Source: an uncultured Lachnospiraceae bacterium
Lineage (GTDB): Bacteria; Bacillota; Clostridia; Lachnospirales; Lachnospiraceae
Direction of reading: 5' to 3'
DNA length: 64,000 nucleotides
Assembly: GCA_946182825.1 (NCBI GenBank)
Contig: CAMGZH010000015.1
Location: forward strand, 1-64,000
The translations under genes and the position numbers were made by a program. Under the pieces are notes generated by a model, which was given only the letters and a program-made list of their open reading frames with translations, had not been told where the DNA came from and ran no database searches. This document shows positions 1 to 9,173 of this stretch, piece by piece. The number at the start of each line of letters is the position of its first letter. Within the stretch, counting starts at the first letter, position 1.

Positions 1-10
1 GTAGTATCTA

Positions 11-46
11 TGCGGGTTTCACCCGCATTCACCGAACTTCGGTGAA
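11..46 (+). promoter_or_regulatory. Tandem hairpins in leader of amino-acid ABC operon
   Basis: Two adjacent perfect inverted repeats lie just upstream of the binding-protein gene. One is a 7-bp stem at 11-27 with loop ttc; the other, at 28-46, has arms TTCACCG and CGGTGAA. Neither is followed by a U tract, so they look like leader RNA structure or an operator rather than a terminator. The window begins here, so any further leader is unseen. No known riboswitch family was recognised. Confidence 0.4.
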
Positions 47-93
47 TAATTCAGGCTAAAGTACGAAAAGGAAAAAGAAAACAGGAGAGACAT

Positions 94-912
94 ATGAAGA
101 ATTTTAAGAAGTTACTGGTGGTGGCTCTGGCAGCGACAATGGTCCTTGGGATGGTTGCCTGCAAAGGTTCATCTGACAAGAAGAAAGACAGCAAGAAGAC
201 CGTAGAGAATACCGATCAGAACCTGGTGGTCGGTTTTGACCAGAACTTCCCTCCTTTCGGCTATGTCGGCAAGGATGGAGAGTTTACCGGCTTTGATATC
301 GAGCTGGCGGCTGAGGCTGCAAAGCGTATGGGAGTTGATGTTGTGTATCAGCCCATCGACTGGGATGCAAAGGACATGGAGCTTTCAAGCGGAACCATTG
401 ACTGCATCTGGAACGGTTTTACGGTGAACGGCCGAGAGGATCAGTACGCGTGGTCCGATGCTTATATGAACAATGCGCAGGTTTTCGTTGTTCGCGCTGA
501 TTCCGGTATCAAATCCGAGAAGGATCTCAAGGGCAAGATCGTAGATGTTCAGAAGGAGTCTTCCGCAGAGACGGCTTTAAAGGGCGATGACAATAAGGCT
601 TTGACCGACAGCTTTTCGCAGCTGATCTCTGTTGCAGATTATAACACCGCTATGATGGATCTTGAGTCCGGCGCAGTGGATGCGGTTGCTATGGATAAGT
701 TTGTTGCCCTGGATCAGACCAAGGATAAGAGCGATACCTTTAAGGTTTTATCCTATGAGATCTCATCCGAGCAGTATGCGGTTGGTTTCGACAAGAAGAA
801 CACCGCTCTTCGCGATAAGGTAAACAAGGCGTTGAAGGAGATGAATGCAGATGGAACCTTTGCCAAGATCTCTAAGAAGTATTTTGGTGAGGATGTATCT
901 ATCCTGAAGTAA
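94..912 (+). CDS. Polar amino-acid ABC transporter substrate-binding lipoprotein
   Basis: Extracellular solute-binding protein of a polar amino-acid ABC importer (SBP family 3, HisJ/GlnH/FliY type), expected to deliver a single amino acid to the permease encoded next. The 272-residue product starts with a basic lipoprotein signal peptide with lipobox MVAC at about residues 20-23, then a Lys/Ser/Asp linker. The mature fold begins near LVVGFDQNFPPFGY and contains GFDIELA, both typical of the family. Length fits. The start follows AGGAGAG. It forms an operon with the permease (13-nt gap) and ATPase genes. The substrate cannot be read from the sequence; cystine, glutamine and histidine are family possibilities. 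Confidence 0.93.
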   Translation: MKNFKKLLVVALAATMVLGMVACKGSSDKKKDSKKTVENTDQNLVVGFDQNFPPFGYVGKDGEFTGFDIELAAEAAKRMGVDVVYQPIDWDAKDMELSSGTIDCIWNGFTVNGREDQYAWSDAYMNNAQVFVVRADSGIKSEKDLKGKIVDVQKESSAETALKGDDNKALTDSFSQLISVADYNTAMMDLESGAVDAVAMDKFVALDQTKDKSDTFKVLSYEISSEQYAVGFDKKNTALRDKVNKALKEMNADGTFAKISKKYFGEDVSILK

Positions 913-925
913 TGGAAGGACATTT

Positions 926-1576
926 ATGGATTTCGGAACGATTTTTTCAGAGCTTGCCGCAGGCATGGGGACAACAGTTGAGATCTTTCTTCTGACGCTG
1001 CTGTTTTCCCTGCCGTTGGGGCTTGTCATCTCCTTTGGACGTATGTCCAAAGTCTGGATCATTAGGACGATAACAAAGATCTACATTTCCATCATGCGTG
1101 GAACTCCGCTGATGCTGCAGCTGATCGTGGTATATTTTGGCCCGTACTATATTTTTGGTATGACCATATCCTCATCCTATCGAGGAACAGCGGTTATCAT
1201 CGCCTTTGCACTGAATTATGCGGCATATTTTGCAGAGATCTACCGCAGTGGAATTGAATCCATGCCGGCAGGGCAGTATGAGGCGGCGAAGGTGCTGGGA
1301 TATAACGGCGGCCAGACCTTCTTCCGGATCATTCTCCCGCAGGTGATCAAGCGGATCCTTCCATCCATCACCAATGAGGTCATCACCCTTGTAAAGGACA
1401 CCTCTCTGGCGTTTTCCATTGCCTACGCCGAAATGTTTACCCAGGCGAAGGCTTTGGCGGCAACGGCGCACAATGTGGCCCCCCTTTTGGCGGCCGGACT
1501 TTTCTACTATGTCTTTAACTTTGTGGTTGCGATGCTGATGGATTACGCGGAAAAGCGGATGAATTACTACAGCTAG
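926..1576 (+). CDS. Amino-acid ABC transporter permease (HisM/GlnP type)
   Basis: Integral-membrane permease that forms the amino-acid channel with the neighbouring ATPase, probably as a homodimer. The 216-residue protein has about five membrane segments. It carries the HisMQ hallmarks: YISIMRGTPLMLQL near residues 51-64, and the ATPase-docking EAA loop (YEAAKVLGYNGGQTFFRIILPQ) near residues 120-141. Length is normal for the family (about 215-225). It sits between the binding lipoprotein and the ATPase in a three-gene operon, with 8 nt to the next start. Confidence 0.93.
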   Translation: MDFGTIFSELAAGMGTTVEIFLLTLLFSLPLGLVISFGRMSKVWIIRTITKIYISIMRGTPLMLQLIVVYFGPYYIFGMTISSSYRGTAVIIAFALNYAAYFAEIYRSGIESMPAGQYEAAKVLGYNGGQTFFRIILPQVIKRILPSITNEVITLVKDTSLAFSIAYAEMFTQAKALAATAHNVAPLLAAGLFYYVFNFVVAMLMDYAEKRMNYYS

Positions 1577-1584
1577 GAGAGGCT

Positions 1585-2349
1585 ATGAATATTTTAGAGA
1601 TGAAGCATGTGAAAAAGGACTTTGGCGATACAAAGGTTCTTAAGGATATTAATCTTTCGGTAAAAGAGGGGGAGGTCGTTTCCATCATCGGTCCTTCCGG
1701 TTCCGGTAAATCCACCCTGCTCCGCTGTGCCACCTTCCTTGAGAAAATGGATGACGGCACCATTACCTATGTGGGGGATCCGGTGGTTACTTCTGTGAAC
1801 GGAGCTTCGGTCTACGGATCCAAGGCGCAGCAGAAAAAGGCCTGCTCCTATTTTGGGCTGGTGTTCCAGAATTTTAATCTTTTCCCGCATTTTTCTGTTA
1901 TGAAAAATATTACCGATGCTCCGATTCGGAACCAGAAGCGTCCGAAGGAGGAAGTCTACCGGGAGGCGAGAGAACTTCTGGCGAAGATGGGGCTTTCCGA
2001 CAAAGAGCAGGCGTACCCTTGTGAACTGTCCGGCGGACAGAAGCAGAGAGTCTCCATTGCCAGAGCGCTTGCCATGAAACCGAAGATCCTGTTTTTTGAT
2101 GAACCGACCTCGGCTCTGGATCCGGAGCTGACCCTTGAAATTTTAAAGGTCATCAAGGAACTGGCACAGGAGAAAATGACCATGGTCGTTGTTACCCATG
2201 AGATGAACTTTGCCCGGGATGTGTCCAACCGGATCATTTTTATGGAGAACGGAGTGATCGTGGAAGATACCACACCGGAGAAGATGTTCTCCTCCGATAA
2301 TGAACGAACCAGATCCTTCCTTGGGAAGTATTATGGAGATGCTCAGTGA
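1585..2349 (+). CDS. Amino-acid ABC transporter ATP-binding protein (GlnQ type)
   Basis: Cytoplasmic ATPase that powers the amino-acid importer. The 254-residue protein shows Walker A GPSGSGKST (about residues 36-44), Q-loop VFQNFNLFPH, signature LSGGQKQR, Walker B ILFFDEPTSALDPE and the switch VTHE, so all catalytic motifs are intact. Start ATG follows an AGGAG-like site 8 nt after the permease stop. The final codons and the stop lie inside the operon's terminator stem, so the transcript ends almost directly after translation. Confidence 0.95.
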   Translation: MNILEMKHVKKDFGDTKVLKDINLSVKEGEVVSIIGPSGSGKSTLLRCATFLEKMDDGTITYVGDPVVTSVNGASVYGSKAQQKKACSYFGLVFQNFNLFPHFSVMKNITDAPIRNQKRPKEEVYREARELLAKMGLSDKEQAYPCELSGGQKQRVSIARALAMKPKILFFDEPTSALDPELTLEILKVIKELAQEKMTMVVVTHEMNFARDVSNRIIFMENGVIVEDTTPEKMFSSDNERTRSFLGKYYGDAQ

Positions 2350-2364
2350 GCATCTCTTTTTTTA
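2336..2364 (+). terminator. Intrinsic terminator overlapping the ATPase stop codon
   Basis: GAGATGC pairs with GCATCTC around a short loop that holds the TGA stop codon, followed by an uninterrupted T tract. The 5' arm is coding sequence of the ATPase gene. Confidence 0.85.
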
Positions 2365-2400
2365 TTTCCGGTGAGCATCCGATCTTTGACTGAGATTGGA

Positions 2401-2494
2401 TGTTAAAGAATTTTAACATAATGATGGACGTAAATAGACACTCTCTGTTAAAATGGTAAGGATAATATGTTTTTGCCGGTATAGGGATACCGGC
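2401..2494 (+). promoter_or_regulatory. Control region of the ABC/CPBP exporter operon
   Basis: The gap between the two ABC operons contains a 7-bp dyad, TGTTAAA-gaat-TTTAACA (2401-2418), whose TGTTAAA half recurs once at 2446-2452. A strong 8-bp hairpin, GCCGGTAT-aggg-ATACCGGC (2475-2494), sits just before the ribosome site. A weak -10-like GATAAT is at 2461-2466. This looks like an operator plus a structured 5' leader. Promoter assignment is tentative. Confidence 0.4.
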
Positions 2495-2517
2495 GTTGCG
2501 TAATGGAGAGGAGTAAC

Positions 2518-3222
2518 ATGCTTAAAGTTGATCATTTAAAGAAACGCTATCGTAAACTGTTGGCGGTCAATGACGTCAGTTTTGAACTTGAGCCCGGAAC
2601 GGTAACGGTTCTTTTAGGACCGAACGGAGCTGGAAAGAGTACGCTGATCAAGTCCATTATTGGATTCCTTCGTTATGACGGAGAGATTACGGTGGACGGG
2701 ATCCTGAACAAAACGACGGATGCCCGTCAGAAGATCGGTTATATTCCGGAGATCCCGTCTCTGTATCCGAACCTTACGGTGAATGAGCATATGGAGTTTT
2801 TGGCAAGAGCCTACCGACTCAAGGATTACAAGGAAAAGACCCGGGAGCTGTTTGATATTTTTGAACTGTCCGATAAGACGAAGAAGTTCGGCGATGAGCT
2901 TTCAAAGGGTATGCAGCAGAAGCTGAACCTTTGCCTTGGCCTTCTTCCGGATCCGGAAGTCATTCTGATGGATGAGCCGATGATCGGTCTGGATCCTCAT
3001 GCCATTCGTAATCTGAAGGAGATCATTGAGAAATTCCGCAACGAAGGCAAGACCCTTCTGGTAAGTACGCATATCATCGACAGTGTGGATATGCTTTGGG
3101 ATCGCGCTCTTATTATGCAAAAGGGTGTCCTCCATGCCAACGTTACACGAGAGGAACTTGAGAATCGTGGCAAGACATTAGAGGAACTGTTCTTTGAGAT
3201 TACGGAGGGTGATAAAGAATGA
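2518..3222 (+). CDS. ABC transporter ATP-binding protein
   Basis: ATPase of an ABC exporter; its partner is the membrane protein encoded next, with which it overlaps by ATGA (translational coupling). The 234-residue product has Walker A GPNGAGKST, signature LSKGMQQK, Walker B VILMDEPMIGLDPH and switch STHI. The LSKGM form of the signature and the GPNGAG P-loop are typical of drug/peptide or Nat/Yhc-type exporters. ATG 2518 was chosen over an in-frame ATG at 2503 because GGAGAGG lies 5-13 nt before 2518 and would otherwise fall inside the coding sequence. The exported substrate is unknown. Confidence 0.9.
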   Translation: MLKVDHLKKRYRKLLAVNDVSFELEPGTVTVLLGPNGAGKSTLIKSIIGFLRYDGEITVDGILNKTTDARQKIGYIPEIPSLYPNLTVNEHMEFLARAYRLKDYKEKTRELFDIFELSDKTKKFGDELSKGMQQKLNLCLGLLPDPEVILMDEPMIGLDPHAIRNLKEIIEKFRNEGKTLLVSTHIIDSVDMLWDRALIMQKGVLHANVTREELENRGKTLEELFFEITEGDKE

Positions 3223-5870
3223 ATTTATTAGGATATTATATGTCCCATTCCTTTATCAACCAGATCAAGAAGCTGTTTCACACCTGGGTGGTGATCTTCA
3301 TTCTCGTATGCGCCGTTATGGGTGGTGTGATCGGTGTTGGTATCGGTACAATGGCTGACCACATGGATCAGGAATCCAAGAAAGTGGAAACGCAGGTAAA
3401 ACAGGAAAAGAAAAACAAGGACCTGGACATGAAGGATATCATGAAGCAGGTCGGGCTGGAAGGCACGGAGGTGGTGGAACTGATCGCTGCCGTCGGCATC
3501 ATTGTCCTGATTCTGTTTGAGGCCGGAAATGCAGATGCATCCGGAGGTAAGATCTTCCTTCCTGCCGATGTGCCCCTGTTGTTTTCCTCTCCCATGAGGC
3601 CCCAGTCGGTGCTGATCTTCCGGCTTTTTGCCAAAATGGGAACCTTTATCTTTTTGACTATTTATCTGGTGCTGTGCAACCAGACATTGCTTTCGGGGGT
3701 GAAGATCACCGCATTGCAGGAACTGTTTCTGGTGGTGGCGTGGATCCTGATCTACATCACGGCCAAGTTGATCTCCATTGCCCTGTATCTGGATGGTTCC
3801 AACCACGATAAGATCAAGAAAAACATGCGCTATGGCGTTCTGGCGGTGGCTGCTGTGATCGCGGGCGCCTTCCTGTTGTTTTTCAAGCAGCATACGCTGA
3901 TGCCGGGACAGGCGGCGATGCAGTTCTTTAACGCGAAGGGAACCAACTGGATTCCCATGTACGGCTGGCTGAAGGCTATCGTTGCAGAGGCTCTGGCCGG
4001 ATCGATTGCCATGGCACTGTTTTACATTGCTCTGTCCATCCTGGTGGTGGCTGTGTTGGTTGTGATCATCTACCGCAAGAAGGCGGATTATTACGAGTCT
4101 GCTATGGAAGCAGCTGAGAAGATGGCGGAAATGCAGGCCAAGTTGAAGGATGCCCAGAGCGGTAAGAATGTATCCATCAAAAAGCGCAAGCGTTCCAAGC
4201 GTGCAAAGGCCATGGACGGTATCGGCCATGGATGGGGTGCTTCGGTCTTTTTCTTCAAAGCCATGCACATCCGCTTCAAAAGCAATAGTTATGGAATTCT
4301 TACGAAGACATCCATCACCTATCTGTGTACGGCGGTGATCGCAGATGTTTTTGCAAAAATGATGTGGCATCTGAGTGGTGTCAATATTGCCCTGGTCGCT
4401 TTGGGAGCCTTTGTATTCTATCGCTCCATGGCAAATCCTCTGACAGAGGACTATCACATGGGCTACTTTGTCATGATTCCAGAGAATACCTGGAAAAAGC
4501 TGGGAGTCTCCCTGTTTTCCGGAACTGTGAACTGTGTTCTGGATCTGCTGCCGGCCCTGGTGCTTTTGGGCGTTATGGAGCGACCGGATCCCTATGTTTA
4601 CATTATGGGAATCCTGATCCTGCTCACCATGGATTTCTACGCGACGATTGTTGGCGTGTTTATTGATGCATCCATTCCGCAGTCCATCGATCAGGTGGTA
4701 AGGCAGATGCTTCAGGCAACCTTCCTTTATGCCGGACTGATCCCGGATGTGATCCTGCTTCTGGCCGGACTTCTTACACCGATCGGGGTAAAAGAAATGC
4801 TGCCATGGTGTGTTATCTGCAACTTTGGTATCGGAATGCTTGTTTACGGCGTAACACCTCTTCTCATCGATCCTACCGGTGTGCGGGCCAGCAAGCCGGA
4901 ACTTGCCGATTACAGGGGAGATCTGAAACAGGCAAGGAGAGATTTTAGTTTTATCGGTCTTGGGGCAACGGTGATGATCCTTGGATCCTTTGCTTTGCAG
5001 TCCGTTATCAGCCGACTGGTGACGGACTATGCACCTTCGCTTTTGCACAGCGGGGAGGCGATCCGTTTCCTGTTGATCCTTATTCCGGAGTATCTGGTGG
5101 CGTTCCCTGTGGGAGTCTTACTGATGCGCTATGTGAAGCCGGAGAGGATTCCACAGCGAAACCTTGGCGTGCTGAATGGAATCAAGGCGGTTCCGTCCAT
5201 TCTGTTTATGATGGTGGCGGGAAGCTTCATCAGCTTTGTCATCAGCGGGATCTTATTCCTTTTCTTTGGAAGAGGGGTTCCGAATCCGGTTGCGGCTCTG
5301 GCTGCCGATGGTACCAGCCTGCCGATTCAGATCCTGTTCTTTGTGATTCTGGCACCGGTGATCGAGGAGCTTATTTTCCGTAAGATCCTGATCGATCGTT
5401 TACGGCCTTACGGCGAAGTTATGGCAATCGTTGTATCAGCCCTGATGTTTGGTCTTTTGCATGGTAACTTCTCTCAGATGTTCTATGCATGCGGTATTGG
5501 TCTGGTCTTCGGAACCATCTATGCAAAAACAGGAAGGGTGCGTTACAGCATCATCTGTCATATGATTGTTAATCTGTTTGGCGGAGTAATCGCGCCGGCA
5601 ATTTTATCCAGAGCCGTTACCGGAATGACGGCGAAGACCGTTCATTATACCCCTTGGGTGATCGCGTTGATCGTCTATGAGGTTGCGGTATTTGTTCTTG
5701 GAATGATCGGATTTATTGTGATCTGCATTCATGTAAGCGGTATGCGATTTGAAGCGCAGTCTAAGGAACTTCCGAGACGTGGCGTTTTTACCACGGTATT
5801 TGGTAATCCCGGAATGATCCTCTATGTAGTTTCCTGCATTGGAATGGCAATTTACGCCTTACATATTTAA
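3219..5870 (+). CDS. ABC exporter permease fused to a CPBP-type intramembrane protease domain
   Basis: Large (883-residue) polytopic membrane protein. The first roughly 560 residues resemble the putative ABC exporter permease family that pairs with ATPases like the upstream one: an N-terminal GYYMSHSFINQIKKLF stretch, many membrane helices, and a basic cytoplasmic loop KKRKRSKRAK near residue 320. The C-terminal part carries all three CPBP (Abi/CAAX-protease-like) motifs: EELIFR near 716-721, FGLLHGN near 743-749 and HMIVN near 781-785. CPBP proteins are glutamate intramembrane proteases linked to peptide processing or self-immunity. Fusion suggests that processing or immunity is coupled to export; that is inference. 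A terminator follows directly. No peptide gene was seen nearby. Confidence 0.82.
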   Translation: MNLLGYYMSHSFINQIKKLFHTWVVIFILVCAVMGGVIGVGIGTMADHMDQESKKVETQVKQEKKNKDLDMKDIMKQVGLEGTEVVELIAAVGIIVLILFEAGNADASGGKIFLPADVPLLFSSPMRPQSVLIFRLFAKMGTFIFLTIYLVLCNQTLLSGVKITALQELFLVVAWILIYITAKLISIALYLDGSNHDKIKKNMRYGVLAVAAVIAGAFLLFFKQHTLMPGQAAMQFFNAKGTNWIPMYGWLKAIVAEALAGSIAMALFYIALSILVVAVLVVIIYRKKADYYESAMEAAEKMAEMQAKLKDAQSGKNVSIKKRKRSKRAKAMDGIGHGWGASVFFFKAMHIRFKSNSYGILTKTSITYLCTAVIADVFAKMMWHLSGVNIALVALGAFVFYRSMANPLTEDYHMGYFVMIPENTWKKLGVSLFSGTVNCVLDLLPALVLLGVMERPDPYVYIMGILILLTMDFYATIVGVFIDASIPQSIDQVVRQMLQATFLYAGLIPDVILLLAGLLTPIGVKEMLPWCVICNFGIGMLVYGVTPLLIDPTGVRASKPELADYRGDLKQARRDFSFIGLGATVMILGSFALQSVISRLVTDYAPSLLHSGEAIRFLLILIPEYLVAFPVGVLLMRYVKPERIPQRNLGVLNGIKAVPSILFMMVAGSFISFVISGILFLFFGRGVPNPVAALAADGTSLPIQILFFVILAPVIEELIFRKILIDRLRPYGEVMAIVVSALMFGLLHGNFSQMFYACGIGLVFGTIYAKTGRVRYSIICHMIVNLFGGVIAPAILSRAVTGMTAKTVHYTPWVIALIVYEVAVFVLGMIGFIVICIHVSGMRFEAQSKELPRRGVFTTVFGNPGMILYVVSCIGMAIYALHI

Positions 5871-5876
5871 AAATTT

Positions 5877-5913
5877 GGAATGCCCGGACTTTTTTTCCGG
5901 GTGTTCCTTTTTT
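5877..5913 (+). terminator. Intrinsic terminator after exporter operon
   Basis: GGAATGCCCGG pairs with CCGGGTGTTCC (one G-T pair) around a T-rich loop and is followed by six T residues. Between this and the next gene (5914-5986) the sequence is AT-rich with TATAAT-like elements, but no promoter could be assigned firmly. Confidence 0.85.
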
Positions 5914-5986
5914 CGTTTTTTTTATTTATAATAAGAGATAGTTTACGATATTGAATTAGGACTTTTTTAGTAGAGAGGACACAGTC

Positions 5987-6901
5987 ATGGCTGAAGAGAC
6001 AATGAAGGATTTTGAACGTGAGTTAGAGGCATCGTTTCGCAAGATCAACGAGGGCGATATCCTGAAGGGTACGGTTGTTGATGTGAATGATGCAGAGGTT
6101 ACCCTGGACCTTAAATATTATGCACCGGGTGTTATCAAGGCGGAGAATCTTTCGGCAGATCCGGGCTTTTCAGCTGTGGAGTCCATTCAGAAAGGAGACG
6201 AGATCGAGGCAGCGGTGATCCGTGTGGATGACGGAAGAGGCAATATCGAGCTTTCCATCCGTGAGGCTGCGGATACCATTGGCTGGGAGCAGTTAGAAGA
6301 GGCAAAGAAGGAAGAGAGCATCCTTGAAGTGACCGTACGTGAGGCGGTTAAGGGCGGATGTGTAGCCTTTGCAGAAGGGATCCGCGGTTTTATCCCGGCA
6401 TCCCGCCTGTCAGCGGATTATGTGGAGGATCTGGACAGCTTCGTTGGTAAGCAGCTTCGTGTCCGTGTCATCGAGCTTGATCCGGATAAGAAGAAGCTGA
6501 TCCTTTCCGCAAGGGAAATTTTACGGGAACAGCAGGAGGAGCGTAACCACGAGATCGCAATGCTTGTTCCCGGTACGATCCTGGAAGGAACCGTGGAATC
6601 CATTATGCCATATGGCGCTTTTGTCAGCCTGGGCAGGGGATTATCCGGTCTGGTACATATTTCTCAGTTTACAGAGCGTAGGATCAAGAGTCCAAAGGAG
6701 GTCGTTTCAGAAGGTCAGAAAGTTAAGGTCAAGATCCTGAATACAAAGGATGGTAAAGTCAGCCTTACAATGAAAGGCATTGAGGGGAATGGCATCGAAG
6801 AAGAGCAGGATGAGCTTCTGGATGTATCAGTAGAGGAGTACACAACAGACGAGCAGGCAACAACAAGTTTGGGAAGTTTATTATCTGGATTCAAGTTATG
6901 A
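5987..6901 (+). CDS. S1 RNA-binding domain protein (ribosomal protein S1-like)
   Basis: RNA-binding protein of 304 residues with three S1 (OB-fold) domains at about 20-90, 105-175 and 190-262. The third holds the classic [22 protein letters not shown] and GLVHISQF signatures. Clostridial S1 homologues commonly have three or four repeats and help mRNA binding or translation rather than being tightly ribosome-bound. An acidic tail follows the last domain. Start ATG lies after AGAGAGGAC. The next gene begins 10 nt after the stop, so it may be co-transcribed with the chemotaxis receptor, though no functional link is apparent. Confidence 0.88.
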   Translation: MAEETMKDFERELEASFRKINEGDILKGTVVDVNDAEVTLDLKYYAPGVIKAENLSADPGFSAVESIQKGDEIEAAVIRVDDGRGNIELSIREAADTIGWEQLEEAKKEESILEVTVREAVKGGCVAFAEGIRGFIPASRLSADYVEDLDSFVGKQLRVRVIELDPDKKKLILSAREILREQQEERNHEIAMLVPGTILEGTVESIMPYGAFVSLGRGLSGLVHISQFTERRIKSPKEVVSEGQKVKVKILNTKDGKVSLTMKGIEGNGIEEEQDELLDVSVEEYTTDEQATTSLGSLLSGFKL

Positions 6902-6911
6902 GGAGGCGTCT

Positions 6912-8366
6912 ATGAATAGTGAACAGTACAGCAGAGCGAACCGTATCACGCTGATCACATCAACGATTATTATTTTGGCCACCATTGGTATGGTCTTTGC
7001 CGGTGCAACCTTGACAGGGTTTGATGCGAAGAAGAACGTTGCAGTGATCGGTGCCGTTGCAGGTCTGATCCTGGCCATTGTGGGAGGTACGACGAAGCGG
7101 GCCGAGAAGATGGGCTCCCTTCTGTTAATGGGTGGTTCCACCATATCCTATTTCGTTGTAATGGTCGGCACCAATGATCCGGTGTACATTATTATGGCAA
7201 TGCCCATTCTTGTCAGCTCCATTATTTACCTGAACTTCCGGCTGGTTATGGTGGGCAACAGCGTGGTTGCGATCTCCTTTTTGATCGTATTTTTACGGCA
7301 TGCTATGGCGAATGATATTTCGCTCCACAGCGTTGTGTTGCTGGTTATGACGATCATTGCCTGTGTTTCTGCGGCAACTGTAAGCAAGATCCTTCTTACC
7401 TTCAACAATGAGAATAATGAGAAGATCCGCGGTCACCTTGATCAGGCTCGCGATACCAATGATACCATGACGGATATTGCAGATCAGATCACGGCGCTGT
7501 TTAACGAGGCAGAGGATACGGTGTCTGCTCTTCGCGATATTATTTCCGTGAATAAAGACAGCATGCAGCAGATCGCCGACAGTACGGAGAATACGGCTGA
7601 GGCGGTTCAGGATCAGGCGGTTCGAAGTCAGGAGATCCAGATCCAGGCCAACGATACAGAAGAAAGCCGCAGACAGATGCTCGATGCATCCAAGGAAGCG
7701 CAGAAGGCCATTGCGGATGGAACCAAGATCATTGATAATCTTAAGAAAAGCACCGACCTTGTTATGGATGCCAGTGCAACGACGGTGGATGCGACGGTGG
7801 CTGTTACCAACAAGGTAGAAGAGGTTCGTGGCATTGTGGGCAACATTATGGCCATCGCCAACCAGACCAACCTCCTTGCGTTGAATGCATCCATTGAGGC
7901 TGCCCGTGCCGGTGAGGCCGGTCGTGGTTTCGCTGTTGTGGCTGATGAGATCCGTGGTCTTTCCGAGCAGACAAATGATGCGTCCACTCAGATCACAGCC
8001 ATCATTGATGAGCTGACCACCGATGCAGGTAAGGCTCTTGAGAGCACGAACCATACGGCGGATACCCTGCAGCAGCAGAACGAGATGATCGGTTCGGTGG
8101 GAGAGAATTTTGAGTCCATCAACGCGAATGTAAGCCAGCTGTTGTCCCGTTTTGAATATCTCGGTCAGGGCATCCAGGCGATCTTACATTCCACAACGGA
8201 GATCAATGACAGTATCAGCCAGCTCTCAGCTTCTTCCGAAGAGGTTGCTTCCCTGTCGAATGAGGGTGCTACTTCATCCAATGAGGCGGTTGCGAAGTTT
8301 GATGAGTTTGACGTTACATTAAATAAACTGTATCATCAGTCCGAGAGATTGAAGAATCAGGGCTGA
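6912..8366 (+). CDS. Methyl-accepting chemotaxis protein with multi-pass membrane sensor
   Basis: Chemoreceptor of 484 residues. About six hydrophobic segments fill the first 160 residues with no sizeable extracellular domain, so the stimulus is probably sensed in or near the membrane. A coiled-coil signalling domain follows, with the highly conserved hairpin tip ([20 protein letters not shown], then [20 protein letters not shown] near residues 315-350) that binds CheA/CheW. Start ATG follows GAGGAGG. No che genes are in the window. The gene ends at a strong terminator. Confidence 0.93.
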   Translation: MNSEQYSRANRITLITSTIIILATIGMVFAGATLTGFDAKKNVAVIGAVAGLILAIVGGTTKRAEKMGSLLLMGGSTISYFVVMVGTNDPVYIIMAMPILVSSIIYLNFRLVMVGNSVVAISFLIVFLRHAMANDISLHSVVLLVMTIIACVSAATVSKILLTFNNENNEKIRGHLDQARDTNDTMTDIADQITALFNEAEDTVSALRDIISVNKDSMQQIADSTENTAEAVQDQAVRSQEIQIQANDTEESRRQMLDASKEAQKAIADGTKIIDNLKKSTDLVMDASATTVDATVAVTNKVEEVRGIVGNIMAIANQTNLLALNASIEAARAGEAGRGFAVVADEIRGLSEQTNDASTQITAIIDELTTDAGKALESTNHTADTLQQQNEMIGSVGENFESINANVSQLLSRFEYLGQGIQAILHSTTEINDSISQLSASSEEVASLSNEGATSSNEAVAKFDEFDVTLNKLYHQSERLKNQG

Positions 8367-8383
8367 CATAAGACGAAGATCGT

Positions 8384-8429
8384 AGCGCAAGAAAGTTGTC
8401 GGGAGGCCCGAACTTTCTTGCGCTTTTTT
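8384..8429 (+). terminator. Intrinsic terminator after chemoreceptor gene
   Basis: AGCGCAAGAAAGTT pairs with AACTTTCTTGCGCT, with an inner TCGGG/CCCGA stem, followed by a T run. Very stable. Confidence 0.93.
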
Positions 8430-8452
8430 ATTGAAAAAGGAAGGAAGTAAAC

Positions 8453-9154
8453 TTGATCCGAATTGCTATTGTAGAAGATGAAGAATTATATATATCGCAG
8501 TTGAAAGGATTCTTGAAGGATTATGAAGCGGAACAGGGTGTGACATTCGATATTAGGGTTTATTCCGATGGAGCAGAAATTGCGGAGGATTATCCCGGTG
8601 ATCTGGATATTATTTTAATGGATATTCAGATGAAATTTATGGATGGAATGACTGCGGCAGAGAAGATCCGGCAGTTGGATCAACAGGTCGTGTTGATGTT
8701 CATAACAAATATGACACAGTATGCAATTCGTGGCTATGAAGTGGAAGCACTGGACTATATTGTTAAGCCGGTAGAATATTTTTCCTTTTCTCAGAAGTTG
8801 AAAAGAGCCATAGACCGCATTCCAAAGAAAGAGGGACACCAGATCACGATTCCGGTAGAAGCCGGTGTGAAGAAGATCAATCTTTCAAATATCTATTACA
8901 TTGAAAGCTTTGGTCATGAGCTTGTGTATAAAACGGTGGAGGGAGAGTTGTCTTCCCGAGGAACGATGAAGGAGCAGGAGGAGGCATTGTCCTCCTTTGG
9001 ATTTTATCGCGTGACAAAAAGTTTTCTGGTAAATCTGGAGCATGTGGAGGCAGTGCGTAACGGGTGCTGCATTATAAGTGGAGAACATATCAAGATCAGC
9101 CGCCAAAAGAAAAAGGATTTTATGGAAGAACTGAATCGTTATATCGGCAACTAG
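8453..9154 (+). CDS. LytTR-family response regulator (AgrA/VirR type)
   Basis: Response regulator of 233 residues. The N-terminal receiver has the acidic pair EDEE, phospho-acceptor Asp in DIILMDIQM (about residue 56) and Lys in YIVKPVEYF. The C-terminal LytTR DNA-binding domain spans about 130-230 (VEAGVKKINLSNIYYIES, FYRVTKSFLVNLEHV, ISRQKKKDF). Such regulators bind direct repeats and commonly control peptide signalling, bacteriocin or surface genes. Start is TTG, 4 nt after GGAAGTAA. It is followed 19 nt later by a GHKL kinase gene, its likely partner. No AgrD/AgrB-like signal genes were seen in the window. Confidence 0.92.
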   Translation: MIRIAIVEDEELYISQLKGFLKDYEAEQGVTFDIRVYSDGAEIAEDYPGDLDIILMDIQMKFMDGMTAAEKIRQLDQQVVLMFITNMTQYAIRGYEVEALDYIVKPVEYFSFSQKLKRAIDRIPKKEGHQITIPVEAGVKKINLSNIYYIESFGHELVYKTVEGELSSRGTMKEQEEALSSFGFYRVTKSFLVNLEHVEAVRNGCCIISGEHIKISRQKKKDFMEELNRYIGN

Positions 9155-9173
9155 GGAAAGAGAGACAGGATCG

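Noticed and set aside
3228..5048. 606-codon open frame on the minus strand
   Set aside because: It lies fully antisense to the exporter/CPBP gene, has a low-complexity His/Gln/Asp-rich composition typical of shadow frames, and has no ribosome site.
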